Source of the DNA: JARROD01 sp037384225
Lineage (GTDB): Bacteria; Pseudomonadota; Gammaproteobacteria; Pseudomonadales; Cellvibrionaceae
Reading direction: 5' to 3'
DNA: 10,082 nt
NCBI GenBank assembly: GCA_037384225.1
Contig: JARROD010000201.1
Location: 1-10,082 of the forward strand
Shown here: piece by piece, positions 1 through 5,378 of the stretch
How the letters are laid out: each line of letters opens with the position of its first letter
How positions within the stretch are numbered: position 1 is the first letter of the stretch
Made by a program: the position numbers and the translations under genes
The notes under the pieces: generated by a model
Told to the model about the DNA's origin: nothing
The model's database searches: none
Seen by the model: the letters and a program-made list of their open reading frames with translations, nothing else

Positions 1-51
1 GCCCTGTAAATGCTGCTATAGAAGGAGCGAAGCGGTCCTGGGCCGAAAATT

Positions 52-77
52 TATGCAACGATAGGGTCAACACAGCA
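52..77 (-). repeat. 26-nt post-stop motif, copy A
   Basis: This motif starts on the base directly after the stop codon of the DUF1614 gene. On the minus strand it reads TGCTnnGTTnACCC then nATCGTTGCATA. A second copy, matching 22 of 26 positions by my count, lies 3 nt after the stop codon of the unrelated antiporter gene (5350-5375). The function is unknown. It could be a 3'-UTR element or the end of a dispersed repeat. No T-rich terminator is visible beside it; the nearest fold is a weak GGA..TCC hairpin around 26-40 with a GAAG-type loop. Confidence 0.5.
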
Positions 78-734
78 TTAAGAAAGCAACAATGCGATAA
101 ACCCGGAGATCACAATACCATCAAATGTCCCCGCACCACCGATGCTGACAACACCCAGCTCGGTTTTATTTATCTGCCTAAGGTGCAATAAGTCAGCGCC
201 GATAAGGGGGCCTAAAACACCTGCGCAAAATGCCACTGTCGGTGCGTTTTCAGGATAGAACACCAGACCGCAGAACGCCGCCACCACGCCCGGTAGTAGC
301 ACGGGCATGAGAATACCCCGGCCCGGCTCGTAATATGAAACGTAGAAACACACGATGACATTGATCGATACAGCCCCCAACACAGCCAATACGGCTGATG
401 TAACATTCACACGAAGCAATTCATAGAGAACCAGTCCCAGAGGTATAAGACAGCCGCCGATATTGACTGCAATCAATTTCTCCCTCGGCGGCGGCAGCCA
501 ACGGTCGAGACCATACAGCGTCCATGTACCCGTGCTTTCGTCCCGCGGCAGGCGAAAACGCTTTACCGGAATATTGATTAAACTGCCTAAAAACAGTCCT
601 AATACGATCAAAACACCCGAGAAGGGAGAAATACCCAGCTTGCCCAGCGCCACGACCATAATTTCCGTAAAAATTATCGGCCACAGTACAAGCAGCAGCA
701 ATAATCCCATTAAGGCGAACATCCCCGCTGGCAT
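78..734 (-). CDS. DUF1614 family integral membrane protein
   Basis: This encodes a 218-residue, very hydrophobic protein of a family with no assigned biochemical role, placed in the inner membrane. About seven membrane segments can be seen, near residues 5-25, 36-54, 88-106, 113-133, 142-160, 165-182 and 202-217. A hydrophilic loop at about 58-87 is rich in Arg, Pro and Trp. The family signature is the C-terminal pair LGPLIGADLLHL (175-186) and SIGGAGTFDGI (197-207), ending in a hydrophobic tail. I chose the ATG at 732-734 because AAGGG sits 6 nt upstream; a GTG five codons earlier (747-749) is in frame but has no well-placed ribosome site. The gene stands alone: its upstream side holds three direct repeats and the MITE, and its downstream side holds the post-stop motif. 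The family call is from recognised sequence pattern; function cannot be inferred from context. Confidence 0.85.
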   Translation of the reverse strand: MPAGMFALMGLLLLLVLWPIIFTEIMVVALGKLGISPFSGVLIVLGLFLGSLINIPVKRFRLPRDESTGTWTLYGLDRWLPPPREKLIAVNIGGCLIPLGLVLYELLRVNVTSAVLAVLGAVSINVIVCFYVSYYEPGRGILMPVLLPGVVAAFCGLVFYPENAPTVAFCAGVLGPLIGADLLHLRQINKTELGVVSIGGAGTFDGIVISGFIALLLS

Positions 735-768
735 AAGAATCCCTTTCACAAAAATTTCGAAAATCCTA

Positions 769-801
769 ACCGAGATCCACCGAGATTGAAATGACCGAGA
801 T
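769..801 (-). promoter_or_regulatory. Three direct repeats upstream of DUF1614 gene
   Basis: ATCTCGGT (minus strand) occurs three times, at 769-776, 779-786 and 794-801, with start-to-start spacing of 10 and 15 bp. The array lies 35-67 bp upstream of the chosen DUF1614 start codon, in the region where a promoter is expected. Spacing near one helical turn is typical of binding sites for a dimeric or tandem-binding activator such as a response regulator. No clear -35/-10 pair is visible. A regulatory role is inference. Confidence 0.35.
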
Positions 802-822
802 CATGCAAACTTCGGCACAGTA

Positions 823-912
823 GTAACTTCTCAATAAGTCGGGGCAGGCACAGTGTCAGGCGGATGGCCGCCGGATCGAAGGCACAAATACCCCGGCTTA
901 TTGAGAAGTTAC
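823..912. mobile_element. 90-bp MITE-like element with terminal inverted repeats
   Basis: The two ends form a 22-bp inverted repeat with one mismatch, each beginning GTAACTTCTCAATAAG and running into a CGGGG block (823-844 and 891-912). The 46-bp interior has no coding capacity and contains a GC-rich GGCCGCCGG core. A second copy in the opposite orientation lies at 9933-10082, so this is a dispersed repeat family and not a local hairpin. No transposase is present, and I do not see a clear target-site duplication in the flanks. A MITE moved in trans by a related transposase is the best reading; a stem-loop (terminator-like) role between the RHH and DUF1614 genes is the alternative. Confidence 0.75.
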
Positions 913-943
913 CAGCAGATACAACAACACGCCTTAGAGGGGA

Positions 944-1132
944 TCAGTCATTCTCATCAGTACCGAATACCTGATCTTTCCACTCCGGCCCCAGGTGGAT
1001 TTCAATATACTCCCGAATAAACTGTCTCACTTTCTGGGATGGAGTTACGTCTTCCCGCGCGCAAAGCTGCTCGAACGCCGATTTCTTTTTTGGATCAATC
1101 AGTAGTGTCAGCCTCGCCGTTCGATTTTCCAT
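944..1132 (-). CDS. Small ribbon-helix-helix (CopG/Arc-type) DNA-binding protein
   Basis: This encodes a 62-residue protein with the ribbon-helix-helix layout. Residues 5-13 (TARLTLLID) form the beta strand, residues about 14-25 (PKKKSAFEQLCA) helix A, and residues about 31-47 (TPSQKVRQFIREYIEIH) helix B, with TPSQ at the usual helix-B cap. An acidic tail ends in DEND. Such proteins bind palindromic DNA as dimers. I chose the ATG at 1130-1132 because GGGAG lies 6 nt upstream and the fold begins right after it; an upstream extension to 1198 is open but would run through the operator and lacks a ribosome site. A toxin partner is not seen: downstream is the MITE, upstream is non-coding. It is probably a solitary autoregulated repressor. 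The target beyond its own promoter is unknown. Confidence 0.8.
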   Translation of the reverse strand: MENRTARLTLLIDPKKKSAFEQLCAREDVTPSQKVRQFIREYIEIHLGPEWKDQVFGTDEND

Positions 1133-1170
1133 TGCAAACTCCCGTTTCATAAGCCTGGTTAAAAGCGCAT

Positions 1171-1225
1171 TTATCAAGACTACATTAATGTTAATCAAAT
1201 TAACATTAAAACATATACTAATGTA
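1171..1225 (-). promoter_or_regulatory. Promoter and palindromic operator of the RHH gene
   Basis: An 11-bp perfect inverted repeat, TTAATGTTAAT / ATTAACATTAA with a 3-nt spacer, spans 1185-1209. Extra half-sites of the same TAATGT/ACATTA type flank it: TACATTA at 1181-1187 and TAATGTA at 1219-1225. A plausible minus-strand promoter overlaps it, with -35 TTGATT (1193-1198) and -10 TGATAA (1171-1176) separated by 16 bp. Several half-sites lying over the -35 box just upstream of a ribbon-helix-helix gene is the usual arrangement for negative autoregulation by that family. The repeat is seen directly; the binding claim is inference. Confidence 0.6.
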
Positions 1226-1397
1226 ATCTCAATTCACACTTTCTTATACCCAAATATTATGCGGGAAATCTCAGAGATGACCAGGGACCACTAAATAGCG
1301 GCCAACAATAAAATCGTGGATGTGCAGGTAGACGACAGCAGGAAAACGCTAAACCGATACGCCGAGCCGGCGCGGATGGCGTCTTGAGGACAATCGG

Positions 1398-1462
1398 GTG
1401 CTGTCACCGGCACTATAGCCATTCCCTAGGCACAAATGATAGCCGGTTAGTGGTGACAGCAC
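1398..1462. repeat. Long inverted repeat with 11-bp perfect arms
   Basis: GTGCTGTCACC (1398-1408) and its exact reverse complement GGTGACAGCAC (1452-1462) are separated by 43 nt. ATAGCC occurs twice in the spacer (1415-1420 and 1439-1444), so the inner part pairs poorly. It could be a remnant of a mobile element with inverted ends, a structured RNA arm, or a protein-binding site. It lacks the GTTRRRY/RYYYAAC ends of an integron attC site. Confidence 0.45.
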
Positions 1463-1542
1463 ATTTAATTTTGCGTCATTTACCCAGACTTGTCTGTAGG
1501 ATATGGTGGAAACGATTTGTAGGAAATATCTCACAACTTCAA

Positions 1543-1573
1543 CCCCTTTACCGACTTAGACAAAGGCAAGGGG
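1543..1573 (-). terminator. Possible terminator hairpin after the main block
   Basis: On the minus strand CCCCTTGCC and GGTAAAGGGG can pair (six outer pairs plus an inner CC/GG after a small bulge) around a 12-nt loop. The hairpin starts about 15 nt after the stop codon of the last gene of the minus-strand block, where a terminator is expected. There is no proper U-tract after it (TTGAAGTTG), so intrinsic termination is doubtful. Confidence 0.3.
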
Positions 1574-1588
1574 TCGCTCGTATCCCGG

Positions 1589-1873
1589 TCAAATACTCTC
1601 GGGAACCTGCCGCTGATGGGGCACGCTCCGCTTTGTACGCCGCAAGCCTTTCAAAGCATCGATTACTGTCAGCTGCCCCGCTTTTGCATAGCTGTGCACG
1701 CCGCTCACCCCCTTTTCCCAGCGGGGTTCAATCGACCAGACAGGCTTTTCTTCAAATTCCGTTTCAGTCAGTCGCACCAATTCGTGAAACTTCATTCCAT
1801 AGCCATAGCTGTATGAACAATCCTGCGCCGGGCGGTATATTTTTCCGTTTTGTTCGATATGTGCGGTTTCCAC
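1589..1873 (-). pseudogene. C-terminal fragment of GINT1-like domain, shifted frame
   Basis: This is the 3' end of the formyltransferase-like/GINT1-like gene, displaced by one frame from the central piece. The fragment contains NGKIYRPAQDCS followed by YGYGMKFHELVRLTETEFEE, then a VWSIEP segment and HSYAKAGQLTVIDALKGLRR. That order (R-P-A-Q-D-C, a Y-G motif, a late H followed by T-V-I-D-A) is how the C-terminus of this family normally ends, so this is the lost tail and not an independent gene. The nominal GTG at 1871-1873 has no ribosome site and lies inside conserved domain sequence. The switch from the central frame must happen near 1855-1863. Either the gene is inactivated here or the assembly has an error. 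Confidence 0.75.
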
Positions 1874-2928
1874 TCATTGGTGACAAAGTTATCTGCGTGG
1901 AAAATATGTAAATATTCACTGGTTCTTGCACCAACGGTTTTCAACATCAGGGTAAACATCCACCACTTCCCATTGTGATACAGCAGCGTAGTGTCCACTG
2001 CCTTTACATTTTCCATCAAGTTCATTTTAAATTCCCATTTATAGGGAAATTCCGTGCATTCGTAGAGCTCGATGGTTTTGTTGCCTTTGGTCTCGGGAAT
2101 CATATAAACTTTGTCATCCCACTCAAGCACAAATGGATACGATAGATGGTAGTCCTTCTCCAGGATCGTAACCGGTTGCGAGAGGTTGCCCCGACTGTCC
2201 ATTTCCATAACGGACAGGTGGCCCTTTTTCTTTCTCTGTGTGAATATCTCCAGAAATATATAGTAGGTTTCATTCCTCTTTAAAATATGCGGGTCGGCCC
2301 AGAATTCATCGTCCGGTAAAGGTATTTTTTTATACTTACCAAGGTCCGACTCCGAATTCGGATCGAGGTTATACAACAGATACCACTGATCCCAATAGAG
2401 TTTCTCATGTACTTTTTTCCTCACTAACCGATACACATACTTGATCGATAACAAAATCGATTTTAGTAGCCCCGGGTCATTATAGCTGTGAAAAAAATAG
2501 TGGCCGTTATTGCTATTTTGCTTGTCAACTTCCTGAAAAAAACGCGCTTCACCAAGACTGTGAAGACGGTTAAGCAACAAAGGCAAAAAATCCGATGAAG
2601 TCCAGTGGTAATAATTGCAATTGCTACGAAAGGAATAAGGGTAGGTAGTAGACCAGGAGCGACACAGAACGCGCCCGGCACCGGGTGTCTCCGATAAAAT
2701 TTCCATTACCGCACCGGTGACGGGCTGCTGTTCCATCACTTCCCAAAAGCCGGCAGGCCCGCCCCTGACCCTTTGAGGGTCGGCGGCGTAGTGAGCCCAA
2801 ACCCCATACTTAGCCGCTGTTAAAATATCACCACTAAGATTGCCGAAACCGATTTTGATCAGTATATCCAGATTGTAAGCTTTGATTTGTTCAACATCGT
2901 CAGTCAACAGCGACTCGGTTCGCTCCAC
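1792..2928 (-). CDS. Formyltransferase-like / GINT1-like beta-propeller fusion, central part
   Basis: This is the main body of an interrupted gene that begins at 3214 and should end at 1589. In residues of this piece (from 2928), 11-125 resemble the formyltransferase catalytic fold as found in this fusion family: DVEQIKAYNLDILIKIGFG, then YGVWAHYAADPQRVRGGP-GFWEVM and the VTGAVMEILSE strand. Residues about 177-356 match the glucosamine inositolphosphorylceramide transferase N-terminal type beta-propeller (GH43-like): WYLLY, FWADPHIL, YYIFLEI, KGHLSVMEMD, SYPFVLEWDDKVYMIPET, then VDTTLLYHNGKWWMFT. The Asn of the canonical formyltransferase N-x-H is Trp here (VWAH), and no D-x-G is seen at the usual later site, so formyl transfer is uncertain. 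After EWKPH (1861-1863) the frame is no longer family-like (ISNKTEKYTARRR to the stop at 1792). It follows the amidotransferase gene directly, which suggests glycan modification. Confidence 0.7.
   Translation of the reverse strand: MERTESLLTDDVEQIKAYNLDILIKIGFGNLSGDILTAAKYGVWAHYAADPQRVRGGPAGFWEVMEQQPVTGAVMEILSETPGAGRVLCRSWSTTYPYSFRSNCNYYHWTSSDFLPLLLNRLHSLGEARFFQEVDKQNSNNGHYFFHSYNDPGLLKSILLSIKYVYRLVRKKVHEKLYWDQWYLLYNLDPNSESDLGKYKKIPLPDDEFWADPHILKRNETYYIFLEIFTQRKKKGHLSVMEMDSRGNLSQPVTILEKDYHLSYPFVLEWDDKVYMIPETKGNKTIELYECTEFPYKWEFKMNLMENVKAVDTTLLYHNGKWWMFTLMLKTVGARTSEYLHIFHADNFVTNEWKPHISNKTEKYTARRRIVHTAMAME
1855..1863 (-). other. Frameshift with apparent conserved-block loss
   Basis: EWKPH is the last family-like stretch in the upstream frame; IEQNGKIYRPAQDC is the first in the frame shifted by -1. 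Relatives, as I recall them, carry roughly twenty residues between these segments, including an N-P-V and an R-P-A-G stretch. None of that is here. The simplest reading is a deletion whose length is not a multiple of three. Confidence 0.6.
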
Positions 2929-2930
2929 TT

Positions 2931-2965
2931 NNNNNNNNNNNNNNNNNNNNNNNNNNNNNNNNNNN
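2931..2965. other. Assembly gap of 35 Ns inside a gene
   Basis: The unknown bases lie within the formyltransferase-like domain. The frame entering the gap (from the start at 3214) and the frame leaving it (2928 downward) differ, and 35 is not a multiple of three, so the gap length is an estimate. Entering, the protein reads FFCFLKMID; leaving, it resumes at ERTESLLTDDVEQIKAYNLD. Relatives appear to have more residues between these points than 12, so the true gap is probably longer. Confidence 0.9.
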
Positions 2966-3214
2966 ATCGATCATTTTCAGGAAACAAAAAAACGGATTAA
3001 ATCTTTTTCCGCTTTGGTGTTGATTGCCTGCGGCTTCATGCAACTGTGTGCCTTCACTGTCGTTGTAAATCAATACGGCAATATCGACATAGTCTAACGC
3101 GGTAATCTTGTGAATCGACTCGTATAACCACGCCGGCAGTTCATCGGTGTCGAGTAGTAAACCAATAGTTATTTTTTTACCGTCCATTCTCTTTTTGTCG
3201 TAGTTATTTTTCAT
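2966..3214 (-). CDS. N-terminal part of the formyltransferase-like fusion protein
   Basis: This is the beginning of the interrupted gene, about 83 residues to the gap. After a Lys-rich leader it shows a first Rossmann-type strand, KITIGLLLDTDELPAWLYESI (residues about 14-34), and a second, YVDIAVLIYND, as in formyltransferase-family N-termini. It then reaches KRFNPFFCFLKMID before the Ns. The start at 3214 overlaps the end of the upstream amidotransferase gene by 11 nt, which suggests translational coupling. An in-frame ATG at 3185-3187, directly before DGKKITIGLL, is the alternative start; it has AAAGAGA abutting it, which is too close for a good ribosome site. In this frame the sequence beyond the gap runs into a stop at about 2900, which I regard as an artefact of gap length. 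Confidence 0.7.
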
Positions 3215-5099
3215 TTAACATTGTTGTTTTTTCATTTCTCATCCATTGTTCAAACCACATCAGTGTCCACAACCGACGGCTTAAGTCCCGTTGCCCTGAA
3301 CGATTTGCCTCCACCAAACCACTCAGTTTATCAGCGTCAAAAAATTCTCTCGACAGTGTGCTCTGCGAGGCAAGCAATTCTTTGGAATACTCATAAAGTC
3401 TGTCTTTTAACCAGTATTTGATCGGCATGCCAAAACCGGATTTTTTACGGGTCAGCAATTCATCCGGCACCAGGCCTTTCAGTAAATGCTTTAACGGATA
3501 CTTCTGCACTTCGCCGGCATATTTCAACCGTAGAGGCATCTCATTGGCCAGTTCCGCCAGACGGTGATCCAGCAACGGAACCCGGACTTCCAGGCTGTGC
3601 CACATCGAATTTCGGTCGACCTTAACCAGAATGTCTTCGCTGAGATAGGTATTCTGATCGGCGAGCATACGTTGCGAGGTCAGTGATATATCGCCACGAA
3701 AGTAAGGCTCGAGCAGCCAGGCCCCGCGATCCACTACAGTGTCAAACTCTCGACGCCACAGGTTAAGTCGTTCAAAAGAGTCAAAAACCCCCACCGTCCT
3801 CTGCCAATGAACGCAATCCGATGCCGCCGCTCTGCGCAACAAGCCCTTACCCGGTATCTGATCCGGCAGTATATTGGCGGCGCCATTGAACAGTGGGCGA
3901 CGGATACTTTCCGGTATGGTTTTCAGCTTCTGCTCGGCCAACTGCGGCCGATAACGCCCGTAACCGCAAAAGAGTTCATCCCCGGCATCACCCGACAGGC
4001 ATACCTTGAGATGCCGCGCGGCTTCCTGGGTTACATAATAGGTTGGCACCGCCGACGGGTCGGCAAAGGGTTCGTCAAAGTGCTCTACGAGGCGTGGAAA
4101 CAGTGTCGAATCGATATCCTTGAGCATAATTTCGTGGTGGTCGGTCTGATAACGCTCGGCCACCAGCTTTGCGTAGCTCAGTTCGTCAAAATCCCGTTCT
4201 GAAAATCCCACCGAAAAAGTGGTCAACTTACCTCCGTATTGTGCAGCCGACAAAGCCACTATCAGGCTAGAATCAATTCCACCGCTCAAAAAAGCCCCCA
4301 CCGGGACATCGCTGCGCAAACGGATATTTATCGCATCCAGCATCAACTCGCGCAAGCGCTCCATAGCGTCACCGGCATCCATTGGGTGAACGTCGGAGGT
4401 AATGGCTGGCGACCAGTAGCGGTGAATATCCAGTTGATTGTTTTCCAGCACCATATAATGGGCCGGTGGAAGTTTTTTAACCGACTGATATATGGATTTA
4501 GGCGCTGGTACGTAGCCGTAAGCCAGGTAATCGTCAAGTGCCGAAACATCCACGTCCAGGTTTATGCGGCCGTCTTTGACCACCGCCTTAAGTTCGCTGG
4601 CAAAAATCAGTTCACTCCCGCTGGAGTGGGAGTTTGAACCAGGATTAAAATGGTAATAGAGGGGCTTTTCCCCAAAGCGGTCCCGGGCGATAAACAGGCG
4701 CCGCCGATTTTTGTCCCAGAGCGCAAAAGCGAACATGCCGTTGAGATCCTGGACACACTCAACCCCCTTCTCTTCGTATAAGTGAACTATCACTTCGGTA
4801 TCGGAGTGGGTTCTGAACCGGTGGCCTTTTCCAAGCAGTTCTTTACGCAGTTCCCGGTAATTATAGATTTCACCATTAAAAACGATGGCGATGGATTCAT
4901 CTTCATTGAAAATGGGTTGGTCACCACCGGACAGATCGATAATACTCAGTCTCCGATGCCCGAGCACCACTGACTCATCACTGTAGACGCCATCCCCGTC
5001 AGGCCCACGATGGTGCAAGGCATTGTTCATGGTTGCAACCAGTCGACGGTGACGCTCCGCTATGCTCCCAAGGTTATAAACACCGCAAATTCCACACAT
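3204..5099 (-). CDS. asnB: Asparagine synthase-family glutamine amidotransferase, exosortase/exopolysaccharide-locus type
   Basis: This is a full-length, 631-residue class II amidotransferase. It would hydrolyse glutamine and transfer ammonia to an adenylated carboxylate. The N-terminal glutaminase domain (1 to about 210) has the nucleophile Cys2 (MCGICG), RGPDGDG at 32-37, NGEIYN at 75-80 and SDTE at 99-102. The C-terminal synthetase domain has the ATP pyrophosphatase loop SGGIDSS at 272-278, LSGDAGDELFCGY at 368-380 and KKSGFGMPIKYWL at 552-564. Its wording (LGHRRLSIIDLSGGDQPIFNED; YGYVPAPKSIY) is closest to the XrtA/PEP-CTERM-associated amidotransferases (TIGR03108) and not to housekeeping AsnB. 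No exosortase is in view. The likely substrate is a sugar carboxylate such as a uronic acid, but free aspartate cannot be excluded. The ATG at 5097-5099 is fixed by Cys2. It is followed with an 11-nt overlap by the formyltransferase-like gene. Confidence 0.9.
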   Translation of the reverse strand: MCGICGVYNLGSIAERHRRLVATMNNALHHRGPDGDGVYSDESVVLGHRRLSIIDLSGGDQPIFNEDESIAIVFNGEIYNYRELRKELLGKGHRFRTHSDTEVIVHLYEEKGVECVQDLNGMFAFALWDKNRRRLFIARDRFGEKPLYYHFNPGSNSHSSGSELIFASELKAVVKDGRINLDVDVSALDDYLAYGYVPAPKSIYQSVKKLPPAHYMVLENNQLDIHRYWSPAITSDVHPMDAGDAMERLRELMLDAINIRLRSDVPVGAFLSGGIDSSLIVALSAAQYGGKLTTFSVGFSERDFDELSYAKLVAERYQTDHHEIMLKDIDSTLFPRLVEHFDEPFADPSAVPTYYVTQEAARHLKVCLSGDAGDELFCGYGRYRPQLAEQKLKTIPESIRRPLFNGAANILPDQIPGKGLLRRAAASDCVHWQRTVGVFDSFERLNLWRREFDTVVDRGAWLLEPYFRGDISLTSQRMLADQNTYLSEDILVKVDRNSMWHSLEVRVPLLDHRLAELANEMPLRLKYAGEVQKYPLKHLLKGLVPDELLTRKKSGFGMPIKYWLKDRLYEYSKELLASQSTLSREFFDADKLSGLVEANRSGQRDLSRRLWTLMWFEQWMRNEKTTMLNEK

Positions 5100-5202
5100 T
5101 AGCTTTATTACTATTTGGTTAAAAGTTACATGTTGTACTGATACAAGCTAATTACTAGCTAAAAACTAACGAAATCGGCGGTTTTTTGGCGCCTGGTACG
5201 TT

Positions 5203-5232
5203 TTATAACATAGGCAATAAACTATACATCAA
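5203..5232 (-). promoter_or_regulatory. Candidate promoter for the amidotransferase gene
   Basis: In the 280-nt spacer between antiporter and amidotransferase, the minus strand offers -35 TTGATG (5227-5232) and -10 TTATAA (5203-5208) with an 18-bp spacer, about 105 nt before the start codon. A five-base inverted repeat AGCTA-ATTAC-TAGCT (5146-5160) sits between it and the gene. The spacer suggests the amidotransferase and fusion genes form a unit separate from the antiporter pair. The ribosome site before the amidotransferase ATG is weak (AATAAAG). Otherwise the spacer holds nothing I can name. Confidence 0.35.
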
Positions 5233-5349
5233 ATCCTTGCAATATATAACTTTAGCACTTGCAGAAAAGGGGAAGTGATAATAACCGCGCCAATAACGCA
5301 CACGGATGCGACCTGTCTCAAGAATTCTGCTTCTGTTCTCAAGTTAGTG

Positions 5350-5375
5350 TATGCAACGATGGGGTAAACTGAGCA
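5350..5375 (-). repeat. 26-nt post-stop motif, copy B
   Basis: This copy starts 3 nt after the antiporter stop codon. On the minus strand it reads TGCTCAGTTTACCC then CATCGTTGCATA, against TGCTGTGTTGACCC then TATCGTTGCATA in copy A (52-77). The flanking bases beyond 26 nt do not match. The two host genes are unrelated, so this is not coding homology. Confidence 0.5.
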
Positions 5376-5378
5376 GAA

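Larger units (their letters stand above)
1226..1588. other. Gene-free stretch, possibly decayed DNA
   Basis: No open frame here shows a recognisable family, a good ribosome site or conserved motifs. A short plus-strand frame (about 1291-1386, with residues such as NKIVDVQVDDSRKTLNRYAEPAR) looks somewhat protein-like but lacks a start codon and stops soon, so it may be a gene remnant. The stretch also contains the long inverted repeat at 1398-1462 and the hairpin at 1543-1573, annotated separately. Confidence 0.4.

Noticed and set aside
823..912. IS66-type element ends because the repeat starts with GTAA
   Set aside because: No 8-bp target duplication is visible in the flanks and the rest of the end does not follow the IS66 pattern as I know it.
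944..1198. Toxin-antitoxin pair with the RHH protein as antitoxin
   Set aside because: No second small gene adjoins it: downstream is the MITE, upstream is the operator and gene-free DNA.
1398..1462. Integron attC site
   Set aside because: Length and inverted arms are suggestive, but the GTTRRRY and RYYYAAC ends are absent and no cassette-like gene ends here.
1830..1873. Programmed -1 frameshift joining the central and C-terminal pieces
   Set aside because: The direction is -1, but the A-rich stretch (GGAAAAATA) is not a proper X-XXY-YYZ site in the incoming frame. It also lies after the point where family-like sequence has already switched frame, and conserved residues are missing, so a deletion fits better.
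1384..1911. Plus-strand open frame of 175 codons
   Set aside because: It lies opposite the conserved RPAQDC and TVIDA motifs of the GINT1-like tail, and has no family resemblance and no ribosome site.
5317..5343. Terminator hairpin after the antiporter gene from the two TCTCAAG copies
   Set aside because: They are direct, not inverted, repeats and cannot pair with each other.
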